Both the position numbers and the translations under genes were made by a program. Shown in pieces: positions 28,139 to 36,368 of a stretch of DNA of 64,000 nucleotides (position 1 is the first letter of the stretch; every line of letters starts with the position of its first letter). The notes beneath the pieces are model-generated. The model was not told the DNA's origin. It made no database searches and was given only the letters and a program-made list of their open reading frames with translations. This stretch comes from DTU052 sp050951725 (GTDB lineage: Bacteria; Bacillota; Syntrophomonadia; Syntrophomonadales; DTU052), in assembly GCA_050951725.1 (NCBI GenBank), contig JBMNJO010000001.1, positions 186,001-250,000 of the forward strand, written 5' to 3'.

Positions 28139-28266
28139 GCAGACCGAAGGTGTGGCTGACATGCAGCGCTTGATCACCGGAGGTGCCTTGCTGAGGTAGT
28201 AAGCAGGGATAGACAAAAGAAGGATCGTCAATTAGAGGGGGGACATCCCCCCTCTTTGATTTTGAT
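28139..28266. repeat. 128-bp direct repeat, copy B
   Basis: This is a duplicate of the end of the acyl-CoA dehydrogenase gene and its terminator (hairpin at 28234-28255). The sequence codes for the enzyme's last residues (EGVADMQRLITGGALLR) with no gene body upstream. It marks the right edge of the inserted or rearranged segment and the start of module 2. Confidence 0.92.
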
Positions 28267-28488
28267 CTGGAATACAACTGGATGATTTCGAGCGAGCCCC
28301 CCAAAGGGGAAGAACGGTGGATATTGCGCAAGGAGATGTGGGCCGAATCACAGTCTTAAACCATAAAGCAGTGTATGATAAAATAACACTGAACGAAAAA
28401 GTACATTAATCACTGTGACATATTGCCACAAGGTTTTTGATAAAGGCCTACCACATTATCCACAAATACTAAAGTCGAGGTGCGATGC

Positions 28489-30444
28489 ATGACAGATCTC
28501 GGTATATCCCAGGAGCAAATCCGGCAATTATGGAATAAGTACATGTCTGGCGGCAAAGTCGATGGTTCTGGTCTGCGTAAGATTATCTTTGACTCATGGG
28601 AGAGGAGCAGAAATAACCAGGTTAGCTTCCAGCCGATGAAAGCACCGATCATTTTTCAGGGAGAATCGTTGGACCAGCATAAAAACCTGCTGCGGGACTT
28701 TATTGCTATCTGCTTACCCGTTATGCAAAACCTGTACGAGTTCGCGTCGGATAAGGGGGATCTTATTTTTCTTTCCGATAATCAGGGTTGTCTGCTCGAA
28801 GTGATCGGATCCGGCAAAGTCAAGGAAATAGGATGCTGGGCCAACTGTATACCAGGAGCCCTGTGGAGTGAGGAGGCAGTAGGGACCAATTCCGTAGGTA
28901 CAACCCTTGTTGTTGATCAACCGATTCAGGTCCGGGGCTGCGAACATTACTGCCGGATGCTTCACCCATGGTTCTGCTCGGCGGCACCGATCCACGACCC
29001 TGCGGGAATGATCATCGGAACACTTAATATCGCCAGCCCCTCCGAACGGATCTATCCTCATACTCTGGGTATGGTGGTAACGGCGGTTAGTGCCATCGAG
29101 ACACAAATTAAGCTGCAACAGGCTCTGCGGTCTCAGGAGTCTGCCACCAACTACAAAAATGCGGTAATGGAGTCTATTTCCGAAGGAATAGTGGCCATTG
29201 ACTCGTCGGCTAATATAACCCACATGAATGGCATCATTGCACGTGTTTTGAAGGTTAACCAACATCAAACCGGGCAAAACCTTTTGGACCTGGTAAGCCC
29301 CGAGGACCTGGAGGTCCGTAACATCGTGCTAAATAAACGTATTGTTACGGACTATGAAATAAATGTCCGTACAGATAACCGTACCCGAGCATACCTCCTC
29401 ACCACCCGTCCCCTTTATGCTGACGGGGCGAACGAGGGAATGGTCCTGGTGGCCACTGCCATAAAACGTGCCGAGCGGTTGGCCCAGCGGATGGGCGGAT
29501 CCGATGTTCGCCTGACTTTTGCTGATATAGTTGGTAAAAACAGAAAATTCCTGGAAACAGTAGATCTGGCTCGTAAAGCGGCCGGAAGCATTTCAACGGT
29601 GTTGCTCTTAGGTGAAAGTGGAACTGGAAAAGAGGTCTTTTCTCAGTCGATTCACAATGCCAGTTCGCGTCACCGAGGTCCTTTTGTAGCCATCAACTGC
29701 GCGGCGATTCCACGAGAGCTTATTGCCAGCGAGTTGTTCGGATATACGGATGGGGCTTTCACGGGGGCCCGGCGCGGCGGCAAGATCGGTAAATTTGAAC
29801 TGGCCCAGGGTGGAACCATCCTATTGGATGAGATCGCGGAGATGCCATTGGATCTACAGGCGACCCTATTACGAGTTCTGGAGACCAAAACCATCACCCG
29901 GATTGGCGGTAATGAGGTAACTCCGGTTGATGTCCGGATTATTGCGGCAACCAACAGAGACCCCAATGAGGCGGTCCAGAGCGGTAAATTCAGACAGGAT
30001 TTATTTTACCGGCTTAATGTTTTTACTATCAATATCCCGCCCTTGCGAGAACGCAAAGATGACCTTCCTTTATTGGTGTCACATTTTATTGGATCTTTAT
30101 GCACAAAGCTTAAAAAACAACCGATATCCGAAGTGGATGAGGCGGTTTGGGAGGTATTCAACTCTTATGATTGGCCGGGGAATGTCCGCGAACTGCAAAA
30201 CGTACTGGAACGAGTGGTTAACGTCTGTAATGAACGGGTTTTAACCATTGACCACCTTCCTCCGGAAATATTGACGAAGAGAAGGTCTGCACCCTTGGAG
30301 ATACCGGTTAAAGAGTACGAAAAAAGCCTCATAGTAAGTCTTTTGAAACGTCACAATGGTAACATAACCCGGGTTGCTAATGAAATGGGTATTGCCAGAA
30401 CAACCCTGTACAAAAAAATTGCAAAGTATCATCTACATCAGTAG
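28489..30444 (+). CDS. Sigma-54-dependent activator, AcoR-like (GAF-PAS-AAA-HTH)
   Basis: The start is ATG 28489 with GAGGTG upstream. The 651-residue protein has an AcoR-type N-terminus (FDSWERSRNNQV), a GAF-like sensor (about 60-210), a PAS domain (about 225-330), the AAA+ domain (about 345-580: GESGTGKE Walker A, GAFTGA sigma-54 contact loop, GTILLDEIAEMP Walker B, RLNVF, WPGNVRELQN) and a Fis-type helix-turn-helix (RVANEMGIARTTLYKKI). GAFTGA is intact, so it should activate sigma-54 promoters; the nearest are 30588 and 9513. The ligand is unknown. A paralogue at 49015-54007 is split by a transposon. Confidence 0.95.
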   Translation: MTDLGISQEQIRQLWNKYMSGGKVDGSGLRKIIFDSWERSRNNQVSFQPMKAPIIFQGESLDQHKNLLRDFIAICLPVMQNLYEFASDKGDLIFLSDNQGCLLEVIGSGKVKEIGCWANCIPGALWSEEAVGTNSVGTTLVVDQPIQVRGCEHYCRMLHPWFCSAAPIHDPAGMIIGTLNIASPSERIYPHTLGMVVTAVSAIETQIKLQQALRSQESATNYKNAVMESISEGIVAIDSSANITHMNGIIARVLKVNQHQTGQNLLDLVSPEDLEVRNIVLNKRIVTDYEINVRTDNRTRAYLLTTRPLYADGANEGMVLVATAIKRAERLAQRMGGSDVRLTFADIVGKNRKFLETVDLARKAAGSISTVLLLGESGTGKEVFSQSIHNASSRHRGPFVAINCAAIPRELIASELFGYTDGAFTGARRGGKIGKFELAQGGTILLDEIAEMPLDLQATLLRVLETKTITRIGGNEVTPVDVRIIAATNRDPNEAVQSGKFRQDLFYRLNVFTINIPPLRERKDDLPLLVSHFIGSLCTKLKKQPISEVDEAVWEVFNSYDWPGNVRELQNVLERVVNVCNERVLTIDHLPPEILTKRRSAPLEIPVKEYEKSLIVSLLKRHNGNITRVANEMGIARTTLYKKIAKYHLHQ

Positions 30445-30480
30445 TGAGTAAATAATTTGAGCCCTGACCCCACTGTCCAG

Positions 30481-30523
30481 AAAGACAACAGGTGATGCGA
30501 AAGGTAACACCTGTTGTCTTTTT
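30481..30523. terminator. Intrinsic terminator, repeat family member 3
   Basis: AAAGACAACAGGTG (30481-30494) and CACCTGTTGTCTTT (30508-30521) form a perfect 14-bp stem with 13-base loop, followed by T. It closes the activator gene and lies about 67-107 bases upstream of the sigma-54 promoter, like the copy at 9391. It may double as an activator site. Confidence 0.85.
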
Positions 30524-30546
30524 ATGTCATTGTCCTAAAATCCCGA

Positions 30547-30571
30547 AAATCCGCCGATAGCGGGCGGATTT
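30547..30571. promoter_or_regulatory. Inverted repeat upstream of sigma-54 promoter 2
   Basis: AAATCCGCC (30547-30555) and GGCGGATTT (30563-30571) form a perfect 9-bp inverted repeat 17 bases before the sigma-54 -24 element. It could be an operator or a second weak terminator. Confidence 0.4.
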
Positions 30572-30587
30572 AATTGCGTAAATATTC

Positions 30588-30603
30588 TGGCACGGAATTT
30601 GCA
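30588..30603 (+). promoter_or_regulatory. Sigma-54 promoter of module 2
   Basis: TGGCACGGAATTTGCA is an exact match to TGGCAC-N5-TTGCA. The next intact gene, the MFS carrier, starts about 500 bases downstream because the ligase that should follow has been deleted. The adjacent activator gene at 28489 is the obvious regulator. Confidence 0.9.
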
Positions 30604-30728
30604 ATAGATCTATCATGTAAGTTTCATTTGTGCTTTTGGGGATAGACTGATGGCACTGCTGCGAAACATACCGTGAAAAGAACAGGATCTGAGGGACAAT
30701 ATACCAAACTCTGGTTATATGAACCTAC

Positions 30729-30785
30729 AAAGTTGTGCGCCAAGACCTCAAAAAAGGGGAAGCGGCCAAGCGAGCCAATGCTTGA
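30729..30785 (+). pseudogene. 3' relic of a deleted CoA ligase
   Basis: Eighteen codons and a stop read KVVRQDLKKGEAAKRANA, closely matching the end of the ligase at 9597 (KVLRKDLKEEEAAKRANA). Nothing upstream resembles the rest of that gene. The piece sits between the sigma-54 promoter and the MFS gene, exactly where a module-2 ligase should end, so the ligase body was removed by a deletion. Confidence 0.88.
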
Positions 30786-30897
30786 TTACACAGCCTTTAG
30801 ATAGGTTGACTGCCACCCGGCACTATTGAACCAGAATGGCATCATTGCACTAAACCATGTATTCCTGACCCCTTTCCAAATGAGAGGGAAGCCTACA

Positions 30898-30919
30898 GGG
30901 GGTGCTTTTGAGCACCCCC
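30898..30919. other. Hairpin upstream of MFS gene 2
   Basis: GGGGGTGCT (30898-30906), loop TTTG, AGCACCCCC (30911-30919). It has no T-run. It is in the same place relative to the ligase end and the MFS start as the hairpin at 11402, with a similar AAGCC(C/T) lead-in, though the stem sequence differs. Confidence 0.5.
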
Positions 30920-31104
30920 AACTCCAGTACGTAGTAGGGGGGGTGGCTCGAAAAACGAAAACGATGATCAGAAATGCCGACTGGTGAACTTACAATCAGG
31001 GCGTTGAGGGGGTGAAAAGGAGGGGGAGTTTGGAGGTTTTTATTTTCAGCCGGACCTGCACAAGGTTTTAGTGGACCAAAATAAAAAATGAGGGGTGTGT
31101 TGGA

Positions 31105-32394
31105 ATGGAACAAAAGGGAAAAATGTTTTATGGCTGGTGGATTGTGGTAGCCTGTTGGTTTTTTATGTTCTCCGGTTTAGGAATTCTTATTAACACCTAT
31201 GGGGTTTTGTTCAGTGGGATCCTGAACGGTACGGGCTTTGACCGCGGGCCTCTGGGACTGTATTTTACATTGATGTCCCTGGCTTTAATGATTACTTTTC
31301 CTTTCATGGGGAGGATCTTCATCAAATACAACACCCAGGCGGTTTTGACCGTCTGTCTGGTGGTATCAGGCCTCGCCTTTATGGCCTTTTCCCAGTGTTC
31401 GCAACTATGGCATTTCTATATAGTTGCCGTTGTCTTGGGGGTATTTGGAACGGCATGTTCAACCCTGCCTGCCTCGGTACTCTGCACCAACTGGTTTGTT
31501 GAAAAGCGGGGAACGGCCATAGGCCTGGCCATGACCGGCAGCGGGGTAGGCGGTATGCTCTGTAACCCCCTGGCACAGTATTTTATCCAAACCTACAGCT
31601 GGCAGATGGCTTTCATCGGTTTGGGAGTGGTATTCCTGGTAACCACAGTGCCTTTTGCTTTGTTTGTGGTCAAACTGCATCCCTCAATGAAGGGCCTTCG
31701 TCCTCTGGGTGATACAGGCGAAAGTACCAGTGTGACTGCGGGGCCGGGCTTAAAGGGACTGACTGCCGGCGAGGCCATAAAAAATCCGGTGTTTTGGCTT
31801 TTGGGATTCGTCCTGTTGTTTGGGAACGGAATCCAAGTAGCGGTGCAGAACAACATCCCGATATTCATGCAGGATCTGGGGCATACAGCCGCCTTTGGTG
31901 CCACAGTTATAAGTGTTTACATGGGGATCCTGGTACTGACGAAGCTGCTGCTCGGTACCATACTGGACAAGTGGGGACCCAAAGTGGCAATCATATTCTG
32001 CTTAACAATGTTTATGTTATCATGTGTAGCCTTCATCAATGCTAAACCTTTGATTATTGTTGCCTTGTTCACGCTTACCTACGCTTTGGCAGTACCGTAT
32101 ACCACTGTTTATCCCTCATACGTTATCAGTCACCTGTTTGGAAACTTGGACTATGGAACCATTTACGGCTTTATGAACATCTTCATGACCCTGGGATTGG
32201 CCTTGGCGATGCCGGTTACCGGCGCATTCTTTGACGCGACCGGTACCATGGTACCTATCTGGTGGGCGTTTATAGGTGTTGCTGCGGTGGTTTTGGCAGT
32301 ATACCTTCTTTTACTTGGTCGTCAGCCCAAACTTGCTGAAACCTGGCACGGCCCGGTTCCTCCTACCGGCGCTGGTCAAGGTCTGGCCCAGTAA
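31105..32394 (+). CDS. MFS transporter, oxalate/formate-antiporter-like (copy 2)
   Basis: A 429-residue close paralogue of the carrier at 11613, nearly identical in protein sequence but with many silent differences. About 12 membrane helices, FYGWWIVVACW at the N-terminus and NWFVEKRGTAIGLAMTGSG in the middle. The start ATG follows GAGGGGTG. The most variable part is the central loop (about 205-220). It probably carries an organic acid for the ligase that follows after 72 bases. Confidence 0.88.
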   Translation: MEQKGKMFYGWWIVVACWFFMFSGLGILINTYGVLFSGILNGTGFDRGPLGLYFTLMSLALMITFPFMGRIFIKYNTQAVLTVCLVVSGLAFMAFSQCSQLWHFYIVAVVLGVFGTACSTLPASVLCTNWFVEKRGTAIGLAMTGSGVGGMLCNPLAQYFIQTYSWQMAFIGLGVVFLVTTVPFALFVVKLHPSMKGLRPLGDTGESTSVTAGPGLKGLTAGEAIKNPVFWLLGFVLLFGNGIQVAVQNNIPIFMQDLGHTAAFGATVISVYMGILVLTKLLLGTILDKWGPKVAIIFCLTMFMLSCVAFINAKPLIIVALFTLTYALAVPYTTVYPSYVISHLFGNLDYGTIYGFMNIFMTLGLALAMPVTGAFFDATGTMVPIWWAFIGVAAVVLAVYLLLLGRQPKLAETWHGPVPPTGAGQGLAQ

Positions 32395-32466
32395 CTCTTA
32401 GTAACCCATATACGTTGAAAGATTGACACTAAATTTTGAAAATAAATTATTGAAAGGAAGGTATTT

Positions 32467-34074
32467 ATGATCGACAAAAGCAAACGACTGGTAAGACCAA
32501 CTGTAACCCTGGAAGAGTCCCCACTGATGAAAGGGCGTCGTACCGAATTTGAAAGTGTAGCCGAGATGATTACGGTGAGAGCACAAGAGACGCCTGACCT
32601 GGTCTGGGTCTATTACTACGATCAAGCGGTTACCTACAAACAAACCAATGAGAGAGCCAATAAGGTAGCCAATTACCTGAAGGCGAAAGGGGTTACCAAA
32701 GGGGATGTAGTCTCGGTAATGGTTTTGAACTCGCCGGAAGTATACTACACCATGTTCGGGGCGCAGAAACTGGGTGCAATAGCCGGCGGCGTTAACTATA
32801 TGCTCAAAGGCCCGGAGATTGCGCATGTTCTCAACGACTCCAAACCCAAGGTGGCCTTCGTGGACAGCGAGTTCATGAAGGACTTCTGTGATGGCTACCG
32901 CATGGCAGATCACAAGCCGATCGTAGTTGAGGTAGTAACCGGCGTGGACCATGGAGAAACCATCGCTGAAACTACCCTGGAGGAGATCCTTAAGAGCTAT
33001 CCCGCCGATGAGGCTTTGGTGCCGCAGGGTCTTGAAGACCCGTATATGCTTCTCTATTCCTCCGGTACCACTGGTATGCCCAAGGGGATTCTCCTGCCGA
33101 ATCGCGCTCAGCTGGGTATGGGCAAGACCATAGTTAAGATGAATGCATTTTTCCCCGGGGACATCTCAATTGTAGTTCTGCCAATGTTCCACACCAACCC
33201 CCTCTGTATATTTACCTACTCGCAACTCTATATGGGGGTTTCAGTTTGTGTCCGCAGACGATTTGCGCCGGATGATTTTTGGCCGGCTGTGCTGCAGTAT
33301 GGAGTAACCGTTTGCATGATGGTTCCAGCCATGTACAGTTATGTATACAACTCGGTTGACCCTGACACTATTGACCGCTCCCGCCTGAAACTCCGGTACG
33401 CGTTTGCCGGAGCCGCTCCCTTCCCAGTAGAACTGGTGAGGAACTTCAAGGAGAAGTTCGGAGTTACCGTAATCGATGGCTACGGACTTACTGAAGCTAC
33501 CGGGATGTCCTTGCAGACCGTAAATATGCCGGAGAACTGGAGTTCCATCGGCCATGCGGTTCCGGACCAGGAAGTTGAGATCATGGATGACGATAACAAC
33601 ATCCTGCCGTACGGGGAAAAAGGAGAGATCTGCATCAGAGGCTATGCTAACATGATAGGCTATCTCAACCAGCCAGAGGCCACCGCCGAGACCATCAAGG
33701 ACGGCTGGCTGCATACCGGTGATATCGGCCATATGGATGAACTGGGTTATGTTTATATCCACGGGCGCAAGAAAGAGATGATCAACCGGGGTGGAGAGAA
33801 CATCTACCCGCGGGAGATCGAAATACCGCTGGAAAACCACCCGAAGATACTGGAGGTAGCAGTAATTGGGGCCCCTGATCCGCACCTGGGCGAACGGGTA
33901 CGGGCCTGCATAGCCTTGCGGGAACCTGGATCAATGACTGCAGAAGAGGTCAAGGAGTTCTTGAAAGACAAGATCGCCAGGTACAAGATCCCTGAGCTGG
34001 TGGAATTCATGCCTGAGCTGCCGAAGAACCAGACCGGCAAGATCCTGAAGAAAGAACTGAAGACAATGTTCTAG
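32467..34074 (+). CDS. AMP-forming CoA ligase, copy 2 (intact)
   Basis: A 535-residue ligase resembling crotonobetaine/carnitine-CoA-ligase-type enzymes. Motifs: YSSGTTGMPKG (about 196-206), GYGLTEATG, HTGDIGHMDELGY, GRKKEMINRGGENIYPREIE hinge and PKNQTGKILKKEL with the catalytic lysine. The ribosome binding site and ATG are identical to copy 1 at 12973, and long stretches of the two genes are identical. It is the functional copy and probably activates the acid imported by the neighbouring carrier. A terminator follows. Confidence 0.92.
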   Translation: MIDKSKRLVRPTVTLEESPLMKGRRTEFESVAEMITVRAQETPDLVWVYYYDQAVTYKQTNERANKVANYLKAKGVTKGDVVSVMVLNSPEVYYTMFGAQKLGAIAGGVNYMLKGPEIAHVLNDSKPKVAFVDSEFMKDFCDGYRMADHKPIVVEVVTGVDHGETIAETTLEEILKSYPADEALVPQGLEDPYMLLYSSGTTGMPKGILLPNRAQLGMGKTIVKMNAFFPGDISIVVLPMFHTNPLCIFTYSQLYMGVSVCVRRRFAPDDFWPAVLQYGVTVCMMVPAMYSYVYNSVDPDTIDRSRLKLRYAFAGAAPFPVELVRNFKEKFGVTVIDGYGLTEATGMSLQTVNMPENWSSIGHAVPDQEVEIMDDDNNILPYGEKGEICIRGYANMIGYLNQPEATAETIKDGWLHTGDIGHMDELGYVYIHGRKKEMINRGGENIYPREIEIPLENHPKILEVAVIGAPDPHLGERVRACIALREPGSMTAEEVKEFLKDKIARYKIPELVEFMPELPKNQTGKILKKELKTMF

Positions 34075-34086
34075 GATAAGAGAAAA

Positions 34087-34119
34087 GGGGAACCGGGGCC
34101 GTACCTTGGTTCCCCGTTT
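34087..34119 (+). terminator. Intrinsic terminator of module 2
   Basis: GGGGAACC (34087-34094) pairs with GGTTCCCC (34108-34115), with AAAA before and GTTTG after. It closes the ligase gene. Confidence 0.75.
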
Positions 34120-34122
34120 GCA

Positions 34123-34545
34123 CAGAATTTGCATATTGATTAAATGGACAGAGATTATTGTAATTGGCAAAGCCAATATAGAGAAAGGAGGCCAGAATGA
34201 CCAGGAGTTAAAACCGATATTATGAGATGCAAAAGCAGTCAGACTTAACTTAACGTCTTGAAATCACATCAACTATTCCCAGTGCCCATATAATGGCGCC
34301 TTAAAAACGATACCATAATTGCCTATTCCTCCCACTAAAACTCATCAGTTTCGCACTTATTCTTTAACAGTAGCTGAGCAACCGATTGAATTAATCGTAA
34401 TCATTCGTTTAGACATGGTTGCGCGCGGGTAAACAGACCAGGAAACCTATAATTCAGGACGTTATACAATGGCCGGGAGTGCTTGTGCCTTCCCAGTATT
34501 AAACCCAGCTGGTTGAAGAAATGAATTTGATGGGAGGACTATACT
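34123..34545. other. Intergenic region upstream of CoA ligase
   Basis: About 420 bases. It holds an isolated strong ribosome binding site with a four-codon frame (AAAGGAGG, then ATG near 34197 and an early stop), perhaps the scar of a lost gene. No clear promoter could be chosen for the ligase at 34546. Confidence 0.4.
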
Positions 34546-36246
34546 ATGGCGTTTTTGACACCTGAAGTTATGGAACGGAGATTCTGGCTTAAAAACTACG
34601 ACAACGAAGTTCGGCCTGCGCTTAATTATCCTCACATTCCCGCCTACGAGGTACTGCACATAGCAGCAACCCTGGACCCTGATCAGGCGGCCACCGACTT
34701 TTATGGCACCAGGATTACATTCTGGGAATTGTATCTGCATACTGTCCGTCTTGCTAATGGTTTTATCAGTGCGGGTATCAAGAAGGGGGATCGGGTAGGA
34801 TTAATGCTGCCCAATAGCCCGCAGTTGGTTATTGCATTTTGGGCCTTACTGCAGGTGGGGGCCATCGTAGTCAACCTGAATCCCTTGTACACAACGGATG
34901 AATTAAGGGTTCTTTTCGAAAAGACGGGGATGACCGGCTTGGTAACATTTGATGGGGCGGTTCCCAATGTTCATAAATTGTGCGATATGATAGATTTGCC
35001 CTTTGTAATAGTCACCCGCCTATCCGATTTTATTGAAGGCCAGGGTGTAAGTACCCGCGAAGAATTGGAATTAAGACCTGATTGGCATCATTTCACCCAG
35101 TTTCTAGAGCAAAACACAAACACAAAACCTCCGGCAGTTCCAATAGACCCATATGAAGATGCCGCTGTGCTTCAATTCACGGGAGGAACCACCGGTGTGC
35201 CCAAGGCGGCCACATTAACCCACCGTAACCTGGTGGCAGCTATATACCAGCTTCAGGAGTGGACCAAGCCAATTGTCGATCAAATTCCGGTGCCGCGGCG
35301 GGCTATCATTGGGGTTTTGCCGTATTTCCATGTATTCGGAGAAATATGTATCAATGCTGTTTCTGCAATTACAAGGTCAACTCAGATACTTTTTCCCCGT
35401 TTTGAAGTAAACGAGTTTATGGACAGGATAGAAAAAATTCCTGAGGCGTGGTACTTTCCCACCGTTGCTACAATGCTTACCGCTATTCTTAACCATCCCA
35501 AAGCTGAAAAACTGGATTTGGCGAGAAAGTTTAATGTGATCAATCCTGGTGCGGGACCGTGTACCATGGAACTCCTGGAAAAAGCCCGGGATATGCATAT
35601 TCATGTTTGCCAGGGGTTCGGGATGAGTGAGACCACTTCTCTTGGAACCTCCCAGCCATTTAAGGGGCGCGCCAAGCCTTGCTGCATAGGTATTCCCTTC
35701 CCAGACACCGATTTCCGGTTTGTTGACACCGAAACGGGAGAGGACGTACCTCTTGGACAGCCCGGAGAGTTATTGATTCAGTCACCCCTGGTAATGAAAG
35801 GGTACTGGAACGACCCGGAGGAAACCGCCCAGGTGCTTAGGGACGGCTGGCTGCATACGGGGGACATTGCCTACATGGATGAAGACGGGTATGTCTTTAT
35901 AGTAGACCGAGTCAAAGATATGATTATAGCTGGTGGATTTAATATTTATCCACAGGAGGTCGATGCAGTGCTGTTAAAGCACCCGCAGGTGATCGATGCC
36001 ATGGCGGTTGGGATACCTGATGAATACCGCGGAGAAACGCTCAAAGCATTTGTGGTGCTAGCCAGCGATGCTACCGTCACGGCTGAGGATTTGACTGATT
36101 TCTGCCGCCAGCAATTAGCTGCGTATAAGATCCCGAAGTCCTTTGAATTCCGCACTTCCTTACCGCGTTCTGCGGTAGGTAAGGCTTTACGCAGGGTACT
36201 ACGGGATGAAGAAATCGCAAAAATGAAATCAGGGGTTAGGCCTTGA
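34546..36246 (+). CDS. AMP-forming long-chain-type acyl-CoA ligase
   Basis: A 566-residue ligase starting after GGGAGG. Motifs: FTGGTTGVPKAATLTHRN (P-loop), QGFGMSETTSLG, HTGDIAYMDEDGY, DRVKDMIIAGGFNIYPQEVD hinge and PRSAVGKALRRVL with the C-terminal lysine. It looks like FadD-type fatty-acid CoA ligases and is diverged from the other ligases in the window. It stands alone between terminators, next to the glycyl radical enzymes, which run convergent to it. Confidence 0.9.
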   Translation: MAFLTPEVMERRFWLKNYDNEVRPALNYPHIPAYEVLHIAATLDPDQAATDFYGTRITFWELYLHTVRLANGFISAGIKKGDRVGLMLPNSPQLVIAFWALLQVGAIVVNLNPLYTTDELRVLFEKTGMTGLVTFDGAVPNVHKLCDMIDLPFVIVTRLSDFIEGQGVSTREELELRPDWHHFTQFLEQNTNTKPPAVPIDPYEDAAVLQFTGGTTGVPKAATLTHRNLVAAIYQLQEWTKPIVDQIPVPRRAIIGVLPYFHVFGEICINAVSAITRSTQILFPRFEVNEFMDRIEKIPEAWYFPTVATMLTAILNHPKAEKLDLARKFNVINPGAGPCTMELLEKARDMHIHVCQGFGMSETTSLGTSQPFKGRAKPCCIGIPFPDTDFRFVDTETGEDVPLGQPGELLIQSPLVMKGYWNDPEETAQVLRDGWLHTGDIAYMDEDGYVFIVDRVKDMIIAGGFNIYPQEVDAVLLKHPQVIDAMAVGIPDEYRGETLKAFVVLASDATVTAEDLTDFCRQQLAAYKIPKSFEFRTSLPRSAVGKALRRVLRDEEIAKMKSGVRP

Positions 36247-36285
36247 ATTGTTTACTAAAAAATAGAACCAGTTGTTCGACTCTAC

Positions 36286-36321
36286 AGCGGTACCCGGCAT
36301 TTACTGGGTACCGCTTGTTTT
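36286..36321 (+). terminator. Intrinsic terminator after CoA ligase
   Basis: AGCGGTACCC (36286-36295) pairs perfectly with GGGTACCGCT (36306-36315), followed by TGTTTTC. It separates the ligase from the convergent glycyl radical enzyme gene and may serve both. Confidence 0.82.
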
Positions 36322-36368
36322 CATGAAAGTGCCTGATCGAGGGAAATGTCAACAAGTAAGTGAATAAT

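Noticed and set aside
34107..34122. Sigma-54-like sequence upstream of the ligase at 34546
   Set aside because: TGGTTCCCCGTTTGCA has two mismatches in the -24 box, is part of the terminator stem of the previous gene and is over 400 bases from the start codon.
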